Origin: RBG-16-57-11 sp964503145
GTDB lineage: Bacteria; Chloroflexota; Anaerolineae; Anaerolineales; UBA4823
NCBI GenBank assembly: GCA_964503145.1
Contig: CAZCYV010000002.1
Span: 434,001-498,000, forward strand
Length of the DNA stretch: 64,000 nt
Direction of reading: 5' to 3'
Shown in pieces: positions 18,998-26,924 of the stretch (position 1 is its first letter; each line of letters begins with the position of its first letter). Under the pieces are notes generated by a model. The model saw only the letters and a program-made list of their open reading frames with translations, had not been told where the DNA came from and did no database searches. Position numbers and translations under genes: made by a program.

Positions 18998-20638
18998 CTA
19001 CGTCCGACTGAGGGTGACGAAGATCACCGGTCGCCGTCGGGTGCGATTGTATAGAAATGCTTTCAGGGCCTGCTGCAGATCTTCCTGCAGGTTGCCGTTG
19101 CCGTTGCGCACCGCTTCGCGGATCATCTTGCGCGCCGCTTCAAGCAGATCATCGCCAGCGCGGCTGTGGATGAAGCCGCGGGTGATGATCTCTGGCTCTT
19201 CGAGCAGGCGAGAGCTGTGCCGATCCAGGATCAGGTTCACCAGCACCACGCCGTCGCGCGCCAGGGCTTCACGTTCGCGCACCTCGCTCAACCCGATATC
19301 GCCCACCCCAGCGCCATCGACGAACACATAGCCGCCCGGGAAGCGCTCTCCAATGCGCATTTGACCGTCCTCGAACTCGACCATCCGCCCGTTTTCGATC
19401 ACGGCGATATTTTCACCGGGGATGCCCAACTGTCGGGCGATATTGGCGTGCTGGTGCAGGTGGCGCAGTTCGCCGTGGATGGGGATGAAATATTTGGGCT
19501 TGACCAGGTGCAGCAAGAGCTTCATCTCTTCCTGGCTGGCATGTCCGGATACATGCACCGGGGCGATATTCTCATAGATCACGTTGGCGCCGCGCCGGAA
19601 CAGTCGGTTGATCGTGCGATAGACGCTCTCTTCGTTGCCCGGGATGGGGTGCGAGGAAAGCACCACGGTGTCGCCGGGCAGCAGATCGAATTGATTATTG
19701 GAGCCCATCGACAGTCGTCCGATGATCGAGGTCGGTTCGCCCTGAGTGCCGGTGGACATTAACACCACCTCACTGGGTTTCATTTTCAAAGCCTGCTCCA
19801 GAGGGACTACCAGATCATCGGGCAAATCCAGGTAGCCCAGACGGCGGGCGATGCGGGCGTTTTCAACCATGCTCGATCCGACAAAGGCCATTTTGCGATT
19901 GTGCTCCAGGGCGGCTTTGCCCACCTGTTGCATGCGCGAGATCAGCGAGGCAAAGCTGGCGACGATGATCCGACCGCTGGCGCTGCGAAAGACCTCACGA
20001 AACGCGGCGTCTATAACTTTCTCCGAGGGCGTCCAACCTGGGCGGTCGGCGTTGGTCGAGTCGGCCAGCAAAGCCAGCACGCCGCGGTTGGACATCTCTG
20101 CCAGCTTGGCGTAATCGGTCGGCCAGCCATCCACCGGGGTGTGGTCGAACTTGTAATCGCCAGAGTGGACCACCAATCCGGCGTTGGTGGTGATGCCCAG
20201 CCCCACCCCATCCGGGATGGAGTGGCACATGTGGAAGAACTCCACCTGGAACGGGCCGATCCACACTGTGTCGCCCGCCTGAACGGTGTTCAGGCGGACT
20301 TTGTTGATCAGGCCGCCGCGGGAAAGCTTGGCCTCCACCAGGCCGCGGGTCAGCGGCGTGGCATAGATTGGGGCGTTGACGTGCTCCATCAGGTGGGCAA
20401 TCGCCCCGGTGTGATCCTCGTGGCCGTGAGTGATCACCACGCCGCGGATCCAATCCAGCCTATCTAGCAAATACTGGAAATCGGGGATGATGTAGTCGAT
20501 CCCCAGCATATCATTTTCAGGAAACATCAGCCCAGCATCTACGACTAGAATGTTTTCACCCCACTCATAGACCATCATGTTCTTGCCGACTTCCCCGAGA
20601 CCCCCAAGGGGGATTATTTTCAGTTTTCTGTTACTCAT
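18998..20638 (-). CDS. rnj: Ribonuclease J
   Basis: 546 residues. The metallo-beta-lactamase motif HGHEDHTG is at 71-78 (H71, H73, D75, H76 as zinc ligands), followed by the beta-CASP domain (STNADRPG, GSSMVENARIARRLGYL, STGTQGEPTS, SSHPIPGNEESV) with a further GHASQEE and PIHGE. The C-terminal domain mediates dimerisation. RNase J combines 5'-3' exonuclease and endonuclease activity in mRNA decay and rRNA maturation. It has its own strong promoter and a leader of about 207 nt with an internal terminator-like hairpin. Confidence 0.95.
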   Translation of the reverse strand: MSNRKLKIIPLGGLGEVGKNMMVYEWGENILVVDAGLMFPENDMLGIDYIIPDFQYLLDRLDWIRGVVITHGHEDHTGAIAHLMEHVNAPIYATPLTRGLVEAKLSRGGLINKVRLNTVQAGDTVWIGPFQVEFFHMCHSIPDGVGLGITTNAGLVVHSGDYKFDHTPVDGWPTDYAKLAEMSNRGVLALLADSTNADRPGWTPSEKVIDAAFREVFRSASGRIIVASFASLISRMQQVGKAALEHNRKMAFVGSSMVENARIARRLGYLDLPDDLVVPLEQALKMKPSEVVLMSTGTQGEPTSIIGRLSMGSNNQFDLLPGDTVVLSSHPIPGNEESVYRTINRLFRRGANVIYENIAPVHVSGHASQEEMKLLLHLVKPKYFIPIHGELRHLHQHANIARQLGIPGENIAVIENGRMVEFEDGQMRIGERFPGGYVFVDGAGVGDIGLSEVREREALARDGVVLVNLILDRHSSRLLEEPEIITRGFIHSRAGDDLLEAARKMIREAVRNGNGNLQEDLQQALKAFLYNRTRRRPVIFVTLSRT

Positions 20639-20724
20639 CTTTCAAACCTTCTCAATGTATCGGAAATGTCCGATGGATAATAACGGGTGCCACCGGTCGA
20701 ACAACCGCTTGGCAAATTCCTGCC

Positions 20725-20763
20725 AAAATAAAAACGACCCAGCCTGGAGTTTGCCGGCCGGGT
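20725..20763 (-). terminator. Terminator-like hairpin in the rnj leader
   Basis: Read on the minus strand, ACCCGGCC (20763-20756) pairs with GGCTGGGT (20744-20737), 8 bp with one G-U, loop of 11 nt. Two bases later comes TTTTTATTTT (20734-20725). It lies about 85 nt before the rnj start codon and downstream of the rnj promoter, so it would act as an attenuator. Confidence 0.6.
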
Positions 20764-20851
20764 TTGAATTGCATCAATCCATACGTTCCGCATGTCCGAT
20801 CATAATCCGGGAAACAACACCCGGGTTCAAACTTCCTTGCTAACCGGATGG

Positions 20852-20880
20852 ATTTTAGCATGAAAGGCGGGTTTTGTCAA
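20852..20880 (-). promoter_or_regulatory. rnj promoter
   Basis: On the minus strand TTGACA (20880-20875), a 17-nt spacer and TAAAAT (20857-20852), with TGC directly before the -10 box (extended -10). This is a near-consensus sigma-70/SigA promoter. Predicted start is about 20845, giving a leader of about 207 nt before rnj. Confidence 0.8.
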
Positions 20881-20925
20881 AGAAGGAATACGATCTTCGG
20901 ACATGAGTTCGGACATCTGAACAGA

Positions 20926-20985
20926 GAGGAGCCTCAAAACCGGTAAACTTAGTTTGCTAAAACCCTTATCGGTAGGAGGCTCCTC
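20926..20985. repeat. 60-nt long hairpin upstream of the rnj promoter
   Basis: GAGGAGCCTC (20926-20935) and GAGGCTCCTC (20976-20985) are perfect inverted arms. Inside, ACCGGTAA pairs with TTATCGGT (one G-U), and TTAG-TTTG-CTAA closes the tip. No T-run flanks it. It could be a small structured RNA, a MITE-like remnant or a protein-binding site. Confidence 0.6.
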
Positions 20986-21140
20986 ATGCACAATTGCATC
21001 AAAATTCGCCCTTTTATGCAGCATCTGTTCGATGATCCAATCATAGTCGGCCGAATTGAACAGTAGCTTGACCTTCCCTGCGCTGATCACATGCTGGTGG
21101 AAGATAATCCCGCCGCAGTTGGCGATTCACAGATTAAGAG

Positions 21141-21184
21141 AAAATCCCGGTTTGGGCACACTCAAGGCGCCAAACCGGGATTTT
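21141..21184. terminator. Bidirectional terminator after groEL
   Basis: A perfect 15-bp stem (21141-21155 with 21170-21184) with a 14-nt loop lies 18 nt beyond the groEL stop. The stem begins with AAAA and ends with TTTT, so both strands provide a U-tract. Confidence 0.85.
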
Positions 21185-21201
21185 ATTCACAGAGACTGGG
21201 T

Positions 21202-22830
21202 TTAGTACTCTGGCATCGGCGGAGTGGCGGGCTTCTCTTTCTCGGGGATGTCGGTGATCAAAGCCTCAGTGGTCAGGATCATGGCGGCGATAGAGGCCGC
21301 GTTCTCCAGCGCGCCGCGGGTGACCTTGGCAGGGTCGATCACGCCGTCGTCAACCATATCCAGGTACTCTTCCTTGATCACATCGTAGCCGATCCTGGGG
21401 TTGTTCTGTTCCTTCTGAGCGCGGCGCACGCCTTCCAACACCACCGAGCCATCCTTGCCGGCGTTCTCGGCGATCTTGCGCAGCGGCATTTCCAGCGCTT
21501 TGCGGACGATGTTCACGCCGATCTGGGCGTCTTCGGTATCCATCTTCAGGTCAGCCAGCGCCGGGATGGCGTTGATCAGAGCGACGCCGCCACCGGGCAC
21601 AATGCCCTCTTCCACAGCCGCGCGGGTGGCCGAAAGAGCGTCCTCGACGCGATGCTTCTTTTCCTTCAGCTCGGTCTCGGTGGCTGCACCGACGCGGATG
21701 ATCGCTACACCGCCAGACAGCTTGGCCAGGCGCTCTTGCAATTTCTCTTTATCATAATCGCTGGTGCTCTTGTCGATCTCGACGCGGATTTGCTCGATGC
21801 GCCCCTTGATCTGGGCCGGGTCGCCCCGACCGCCAACGATGGTGGTATCGTCCTTCGTCACGACGACCTTCTCGGCGCGGCCAAGATCGCTAACCGTGGT
21901 GCTCTCCAGCTTGCGCCCGGTCTCTTCGGAAATCACCTGGGCGTTGGTCAGGATGGCAATATCTTGCAACATGGCCTTGCGGCGGTCGCCAAAACCGGGG
22001 GCCTTGACGGCGACGACGTTGAGCATGCCGCGCAGCTTGTTCAGCACCAGGGTTGCCAGAGCTTCGCCATCCACGTCTTCGGCGATGATCACCAGGTCGC
22101 GCTTGCCGATCTGCACCAGCTTCTCCAAAACGGGGACGATGTCGGCGGCCGCGGAGATTTTCTTATCGTGGATCAGCAGGTACGGCTCGTTGATCACGGC
22201 TTCCATGTGCTCGGGGTCGGTGATGAAGTAGGGCGAGATATAGCCGCGGTCGAATTGCATACCCTCGACATACTCGGTTTCGAATTCCAGGCCTTTGGAC
22301 TCTTCGACGGTGATGACGCCGTCCTTACCGACCTTGTCCATAACCTCGGCGATCAGCTCGCCGATGGTGCGGTCCTGGGCGGAGATAGAGGCGACGTTGG
22401 CGATCTCGGCCTTGGTGGTCAGTTCGATGGACTGCTCGTTGATCTTCTCAGCTACGACCTTGGTGGCCGCCTCGATGCCGCGCTTGAGCAGCATCGGGTT
22501 GGCGCCAGCCGCCAGGTTCTTCATGCCTTCAATGACGATCGAGTGCGCTAGGACGGTGGAAGTGGTAGTGCCGTCGCCAGCAATGTCGTTGGTCTTGGTG
22601 GCGGCCTCCTTCAGCAGTTGAGCGCCCATGTTCTCGAAGGGATCCTGCAATTCGATTTCTTTGGCCACGGTCACACCATCGTGGGTGATGGTTGGGGAGC
22701 CAAATTTCTTGTCCAGGGCGACGTTGCGGCCCTTGGGGCCCAAAGTGGTTGCGACAGCCGTCGCCAGAATTTCCATACCTTTCGATAGACGATGACGAGC
22801 GTCTTCGGAGAAGATGAGTTGCTTAGCCAT
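21202..22830 (-). CDS. groEL: Chaperonin GroEL (60 kDa)
   Basis: 542 residues, standard length. Features include the N-terminal KQLIFSEDARHRLSKGMEIL, the ATP-binding DGTTTSTVLA near 86-95, the hinge and apical domains, and VPGGGVALINA near 410. The tail ends EKPATPPMPEY and lacks the usual Gly-Gly-Met repeats. It assembles into a double ring and folds proteins with GroES. It follows groES by 29 nt in one operon controlled by the CIRCE at 23212-23238. Confidence 0.97.
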   Translation of the reverse strand: MAKQLIFSEDARHRLSKGMEILATAVATTLGPKGRNVALDKKFGSPTITHDGVTVAKEIELQDPFENMGAQLLKEAATKTNDIAGDGTTTSTVLAHSIVIEGMKNLAAGANPMLLKRGIEAATKVVAEKINEQSIELTTKAEIANVASISAQDRTIGELIAEVMDKVGKDGVITVEESKGLEFETEYVEGMQFDRGYISPYFITDPEHMEAVINEPYLLIHDKKISAAADIVPVLEKLVQIGKRDLVIIAEDVDGEALATLVLNKLRGMLNVVAVKAPGFGDRRKAMLQDIAILTNAQVISEETGRKLESTTVSDLGRAEKVVVTKDDTTIVGGRGDPAQIKGRIEQIRVEIDKSTSDYDKEKLQERLAKLSGGVAIIRVGAATETELKEKKHRVEDALSATRAAVEEGIVPGGGVALINAIPALADLKMDTEDAQIGVNIVRKALEMPLRKIAENAGKDGSVVLEGVRRAQKEQNNPRIGYDVIKEEYLDMVDDGVIDPAKVTRGALENAASIAAMILTTEALITDIPEKEKPATPPMPEY

Positions 22831-22859
22831 TTTCGTTCACTCCTTCAAATGTGTGGGGA

Positions 22860-23156
22860 TTACTCTTCGACGATTGCCAGCAGGTCGCTTTCCCGCAGGA
22901 TGAGCAGCTTCTTGCCGTCCACCTTAATCTCGGTGCCAGCGTACTTGGCAAACAAGACGATATCGCCTGCCTTGACATCCATCGGGATGTAATCGCCGTC
23001 CTCATCCCGCTCGCCAGGGCCAACGGACAGGACCTTGCCTTTTTGGGGTTTTTCTTTGGCGGTCTCGGGGAGCACAATGCCGCTCGGCGTGACATCTTCC
23101 TGTTCCATGGGTTCAACCACGACGCGGTTTCCAAGTGGTTTGAGTTTGATCGACAT
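22860..23156 (-). CDS. groES: Co-chaperonin GroES (10 kDa)
   Basis: 98 residues. The N-terminal IKLKPLGNRVVVEPM, the mobile loop (EDVTPSGIVLP), GKVLSVGPGERDEDG, and the KYAGTEIKVDGKKLLILRE segment (listed in parts: KYAGTEIKVDG, LLILRE) are all typical. It caps the GroEL ring. The start is preceded by GGAGGTC, and the gene is the first of the groESL operon. Confidence 0.97.
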   Translation of the reverse strand: MSIKLKPLGNRVVVEPMEQEDVTPSGIVLPETAKEKPQKGKVLSVGPGERDEDGDYIPMDVKAGDIVLFAKYAGTEIKVDGKKLLILRESDLLAIVEE

Positions 23157-23211
23157 GTCTGACCTCCAGATAGATTAGGGTTGTTGATTTGCGTAGCTAC
23201 ATGAGGACAAG

Positions 23212-23238
23212 TTAGCACTCGAAACGCCAGAGTGCTAA
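23212..23238. promoter_or_regulatory. CIRCE operator of groESL
   Basis: TTAGCACTC (23212-23220), 9-nt spacer, GAGTGCTAA (23230-23238): a perfect CIRCE element. HrcA, encoded at 29014, binds it to repress transcription until heat stress. It covers the region just downstream of the predicted groES transcription start. Confidence 0.97.
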
Positions 23239-23250
23239 CTTGCAGGCTGT

Positions 23251-23279
23251 ATCTTACCCATAATCTCAGGGAAAGTCAA
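23251..23279 (-). promoter_or_regulatory. groESL promoter
   Basis: On the minus strand TTGACT (23279-23274), a 17-nt spacer, and TAAGAT (23256-23251). Predicted start is near 23244, immediately before the CIRCE, the usual arrangement for HrcA-repressed operons. Confidence 0.8.
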
Positions 23280-23324
23280 GGGGTAAGCCGGTCGATTCGG
23301 CGGAATTCTAACAAAACGCTTACA

Positions 23325-24740
23325 CTAGGGAGTCGGCTGGGGCGTAGCAGTGAGTTCAGAGGAAGGGGTGGCCGATGCTGCCCGCCCTCCTGCCAGGCGG
23401 CGGCAGATACCCTCGCTATCCTCGACGATGCTCATCAAAGTGGGATCGTCGGGATAGGCGCGGCGCACCTCCTCCAGAACTTCGAGCGCCGTGGGGCAAT
23501 AATTTTCATTGGGGCGGCTGAGAAAAGCCAGGTTGGTGCCATATTCGACATAGTAATAGGCCACCGTGACGCTGGTCAGCGGCAATCCCTGGACGTCCAC
23601 CTGGCCCATTTCGTTTTCGCTGGCCTGACAGCCGCGCACTGCGCATTGCAGCAGAGACATGGCCCCCTCATAGTTGCGGGCGCGACGGAAGATGATCCCC
23701 AGTTGGCCATAGGTGTGCGCATTGGTTGGGTCCATCTTGAGCCCTTTTTCGGCGTTAATCATTGCCGCAAAGAACTGTCCCATCTGAGTGTAGGTGCGGG
23801 CAATCTCGATATACGGGTTCGGGTTTTGAACACCCAGCGCCTGATTGATCCTGGCGGCCCGGTCGAAATATTCCAGGGCGCGATCGGGGTTGCGGATGCC
23901 TTCGCGGAAGTTCTGCCCAATGCGTACGTATAGAAAGGTCATGTTAGGGTTGATGCGCGTCGCTTCTTGATATTGCTGGATGGCGCTGTTGTATTTGCCC
24001 AGCGTTTCCAGCACGTAGCCGTACACCCGGTGGGTATCCATCGACTCCGGATCTTGGGCCACCGCCTGAGCGGCGTACTTTTCTGCCTGGGTCCATTTCT
24101 GCTCATCGGCCAGGATCTCGGCGTAATAGGCCAGCGCCAGGGCGTTCTGCGGGTCGAGTTGGAAGGCGCGGGAGGCTTCCCGTTCGGCCTCCACTAAGAG
24201 GTCGTCGCGTTGCTCGGCGCTCACCAGGGGGTTGAACGCCAGCCAGTCGAGCACGAATGCGCGAATAGCGCGGATGGTGCTATCATCTGGAGAAAGCTCC
24301 ACGGCGCGATCCGCCGAAGCTTTGGCCTCGTTCAACCGTTCCAGCCGTTCGGTGTCGTTGCGCAGCATACTGGAAGAATAGGTCTGAATGCGCGCCAGTT
24401 CGGCCCAGGCGCGGGCGTTCCTGGGATCGCCTTGCAGGGCGGCCTGATAAGCCTCGATGGCATCGTTGATCGCCGGCACGCCTGGCCCCGGTGTGGCATT
24501 GCTGGGATCGTCCAGCTTGCCCGCATCGAAATAGGCGCGCGCTTCGAGGAAGTAAGACTCGGAGACGCGCGTCGGCGTGGGCGTCGGCTCGAATGGGGAG
24601 GTGATCTCGCCGCGGCGCAAGCTGAGCATGATCCAAACGCCAGCGACGATCAGGCCGAGCAACACCATGATGCGATAAAAGCTCGTCCCCTGGCGTTCCT
24701 GGTGAAAGGAAGGGCGTTTTCCGATCAGATGGCGTTGCAT
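23325..24740 (-). CDS. Membrane-anchored TPR protein (TPR-A)
   Basis: 471 residues. One membrane helix at about 22-41 is followed by FEPTPTPTRVSESY and then many TPR units (for example AINDAIEAYQAALQGDPRNA, AEKYAAQAVAQDPESMDTHR, GKYNSAIQQYQEATRINPN). The C-terminal part has two cysteines 30 residues apart (YCPTALEV...SEGIC) and a Pro/Thr tail (ATPQPTP). Basic residues before the helix suggest the repeats face outside. It follows the gene at 24749 by 8 nt on the same strand and shares its plan, so the two form a tandem pair. Confidence 0.85.
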   Translation of the reverse strand: MQRHLIGKRPSFHQERQGTSFYRIMVLLGLIVAGVWIMLSLRRGEITSPFEPTPTPTRVSESYFLEARAYFDAGKLDDPSNATPGPGVPAINDAIEAYQAALQGDPRNARAWAELARIQTYSSSMLRNDTERLERLNEAKASADRAVELSPDDSTIRAIRAFVLDWLAFNPLVSAEQRDDLLVEAEREASRAFQLDPQNALALAYYAEILADEQKWTQAEKYAAQAVAQDPESMDTHRVYGYVLETLGKYNSAIQQYQEATRINPNMTFLYVRIGQNFREGIRNPDRALEYFDRAARINQALGVQNPNPYIEIARTYTQMGQFFAAMINAEKGLKMDPTNAHTYGQLGIIFRRARNYEGAMSLLQCAVRGCQASENEMGQVDVQGLPLTSVTVAYYYVEYGTNLAFLSRPNENYCPTALEVLEEVRRAYPDDPTLMSIVEDSEGICRRLAGGRAASATPSSELTATPQPTP

Positions 24741-24748
24741 GTCCTAGG

Positions 24749-25999
24749 CTAGGGGGTTGCAGTTGCTTCGCCCTGCGGCGTGGGTGTGGCCGCCTGCGGC
24801 GTATTCAGGCTCTGCTGACAGATCGCCAGGCCTTCGGTAGCGTTATAGACAGCAATTTCGTCGTTGGGCACTCCGGTGAGCAAAGCCTGGAAGATCGGCA
24901 CAGCTTCCGAGCAGCGGTTGCTCTTCGCCAGGGCAAAGCCGTAATACCAATAATATTCCATCACCCTGCCGTAATCGAGCGGCAGCCCCACGACTGCTGT
25001 GCCGTCCTCTGCAACGCCGCCGCGCACCGCTAACGCCAGCGGGGGGATGGCCTTGTTGAAATCGCCGAGCTTGTAGTAAATGATCCCCAGATTGCCATAT
25101 AGGCGAGGGTCATCTGGTTTGACTTTGATGGCTTCTTCGGCGTATTGGGCGGCCTGCGGGTAGCGTCCGTCGGCAAAGAACGCCCGCGAGAGTTCGGTCA
25201 GCGCGACGGTATCCGTGGGGTTCAAGGCGTAGGCTGCCAGCAGGGCTTCCTGCGCCAAATCATAATCGCCCAGGGCCTTGTAGGTGATCCCCAGGTATAG
25301 ATTTAAATCGGGGATATTCTTGTTGATCGCCAAAGCAGCCTGGAACTCTTGAACAGCCTCTTCCAGGTTTTGTGTGTTCAGCAAGACGATGCCGCGCGCC
25401 CGGTGCGACTCGAGCAATGTGGGATCCAAATCCCGAGCCTTCTTGGACTCTTCAGCGGCTTTATCATAGAGGGTGTAGTCGTTTTGATTAATTAAAATTT
25501 CGGCGTAGTATGCATGCGCCAGGGCATTGTTCGGGTCGAGAGCCAGAGCCTTCTTGATCTCGACTTCTGCTTCGGCGTATTTATCTTGAAAGCCCAACGC
25601 CCATCCTAAAACCGCGTGCGCCAGGGGATTATTGGGGTTTTTGAGCAAGGCGTTTTGGGCGTTCTCGATTGCCTCGTCATATTCCCCTGCATAGACCTGT
25701 AACCTGGCCAGCGTCACATAATTGGAGGGGTTGGTGGGATCAGCGTTGATCGCCTCTTTGTAGGCCTGGATCGCCTGGGTGATCTTTCCGGAGTTATACG
25801 CTTCTTGCGCCTGGCTGATGAACGACTCTGGGCTGCGCGTCGGGGTGGGTGTGGGAATGAAAAGCGGCGGCGTGGCCGGTACGACCACCTGATTGACATA
25901 CAGCATAACTCCGATCAGGACGACCAGCAAGACCAGCCGCCAGACGGGGACGCGCCGGGTGCGCCGGGTCATGGTCCATTTGTTACCGCGAAGATACAT
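24749..25999 (-). CDS. Membrane-anchored TPR protein (TPR-B)
   Basis: 416 residues from the ATG at 25999; an ATG at 25972 is an alternative and the longer frame to 26035 runs into the promoter. After basic residues (MTRRTRR) comes a membrane helix (about 19-38), then FIPTPTPTRSPES and at least seven TPR units. Two cysteines 30 residues apart (RCSEAV...LAIC) precede a Pro/Thr tail. The promoter places the transcription start at the ATG at 25999, so the mRNA is probably leaderless. A perfect palindrome sits in the promoter spacer, suggesting a repressor. Confidence 0.85.
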   Translation of the reverse strand: MYLRGNKWTMTRRTRRVPVWRLVLLVVLIGVMLYVNQVVVPATPPLFIPTPTPTRSPESFISQAQEAYNSGKITQAIQAYKEAINADPTNPSNYVTLARLQVYAGEYDEAIENAQNALLKNPNNPLAHAVLGWALGFQDKYAEAEVEIKKALALDPNNALAHAYYAEILINQNDYTLYDKAAEESKKARDLDPTLLESHRARGIVLLNTQNLEEAVQEFQAALAINKNIPDLNLYLGITYKALGDYDLAQEALLAAYALNPTDTVALTELSRAFFADGRYPQAAQYAEEAIKVKPDDPRLYGNLGIIYYKLGDFNKAIPPLALAVRGGVAEDGTAVVGLPLDYGRVMEYYWYYGFALAKSNRCSEAVPIFQALLTGVPNDEIAVYNATEGLAICQQSLNTPQAATPTPQGEATATP

Positions 26000-26005
26000 G
26001 CTATC

Positions 26006-26035
26006 ATCATACCATTTCTCAGAAATGCAAGTCAA
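26006..26035 (-). promoter_or_regulatory. TPR-B promoter with operator palindrome
   Basis: On the minus strand TTGACT (26035-26030), an 18-nt spacer, and TATGAT (26011-26006). The spacer contains the 15-nt palindrome CATTTCTCAGAAATG (26013-26027). The -10 box ends 6 nt before the ATG at 25999. Confidence 0.7.
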
Positions 26036-26085
26036 GTCAGAAGAAATTAAGGTTATCTAATGCTTTGGCTGTTCGCATCCTGGAC

Positions 26086-26114
26086 TTGTCAATCCAATCA
26101 GGGGCGGCTAGAAT
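26086..26114 (+). promoter_or_regulatory. trmD promoter, leaderless type
   Basis: TTGTCA (26086-26091), a 17-nt spacer and TAGAAT (26109-26114). The ATG at 26121 is 6 nt after the -10 box, and no ribosome-binding site is present. Confidence 0.65.
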
Positions 26115-26120
26115 ACAGGC

Positions 26121-26906
26121 ATGTCTGAACCGGTGTTGGAATTCGAAGTTTTCACGCTCTTCCCCGAAGTTTTCGAGCCTTATCTGCAAACCAGCATTCT
26201 ACAGCGCGCCCGCCAGCGTGGCATCGTGCAGGTGCATTTGCACAACATCCGCGATTGGACCACCGACCGCCATCACATCACCGACGACGAACCGTACGGC
26301 GGGGGCGGTGGGATGGTGATGAAACCCGAGCCGATCTTTGCGGCAGTGGAGGAAGTGTTGGGGGCGCCGCCGCGCTGTCCCTTGATCTTGCTCTCGCCGC
26401 AAGGGCGGGTGTTCAACCAGCGTATCGCGGCCGAGCTGGCCTCTGTAGGGCCGTTGAGTCCAGGCCAGCCGCGCCGTCTGGGCTTGTTATGCGGTCGCTA
26501 TGAGGGCATCGACGAGCGCGTGCGCCAGCATCTGGTCACCGACGAAATCTCGATCGGCGATTACGTGATCACCGGCGGCGAACTGGCTGCGCTGGTGGTG
26601 ATCGACGCCGTGACGCGTTTCATCCCCGGCGTCTTGGGCGATCCCGATGGCGCGCTGGATGACTCGCACGCCTCTGGCCTGCTGGAATATCCGCACTACA
26701 CCCGTCCGCCCGAATTCCGCGGCTGGCGCGTCCCCGAGGTGCTACTCTCAGGCGACCACGGGCGCATCGCGCGCTGGCGGCGTCAGCAATCGTTGTTGCG
26801 CACCTGGCAGCGAAGGCCCGACCTGCTCCAAAGCGCGCCGCTTACGGAAGAAGATCGCAAATTCTTGCAGAAGCTAGAGACAGAAGGCCCTCCAGATCTA
26901 ACCTAA
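26121..26906 (+). CDS. trmD: tRNA (guanine37-N1)-methyltransferase
   Basis: 261 residues. SPOUT-class TrmD motifs are clear: FEVFTLFPEVFEPYL at the start, DDEPYGGGGGMVMKPEPIF, the knot segment LLCGRYEGIDERV, and SIGDYVITGGELAALVVIDA. The enzyme makes m1G37 next to the anticodon and prevents frameshifting. Unlike the usual context (rpsP-rimM-trmD-rplS), it stands alone here, divergent from TPR-B and followed by an MFS gene. The start codon position relative to its promoter suggests a leaderless mRNA. Confidence 0.95.
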   Translation: MSEPVLEFEVFTLFPEVFEPYLQTSILQRARQRGIVQVHLHNIRDWTTDRHHITDDEPYGGGGGMVMKPEPIFAAVEEVLGAPPRCPLILLSPQGRVFNQRIAAELASVGPLSPGQPRRLGLLCGRYEGIDERVRQHLVTDEISIGDYVITGGELAALVVIDAVTRFIPGVLGDPDGALDDSHASGLLEYPHYTRPPEFRGWRVPEVLLSGDHGRIARWRRQQSLLRTWQRRPDLLQSAPLTEEDRKFLQKLETEGPPDLT

Positions 26907-26924
26907 GACCAGAAGGAGAAATTC

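Larger units (their letters stand above)
20639..21201. other. Regulatory region between groEL and rnj
   Basis: 563 nt without a convincing gene. From right to left it holds the groEL terminator (21141-21184), a 60-nt near-perfect hairpin (20926-20985), the rnj promoter (20852-20880), and a structured rnj leader with a terminator-like hairpin (20725-20763). Four copies of the 9-mer WTCGGACAT are spread across it. Open frames of 69 to 88 codons here run through these elements and have no recognisable product. Confidence 0.75.

Noticed and set aside
20827..21090. 87-codon open frame in the groEL/rnj gap, considered as a transposase remnant
   Set aside because: It crosses the 60-nt hairpin and the rnj promoter, starts with a poor GTG and shows no transposase motif.
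21091..22551. 486-codon open frame on the plus strand
   Set aside because: Antisense to groEL; composition is that of a shadow frame and no motif is present.
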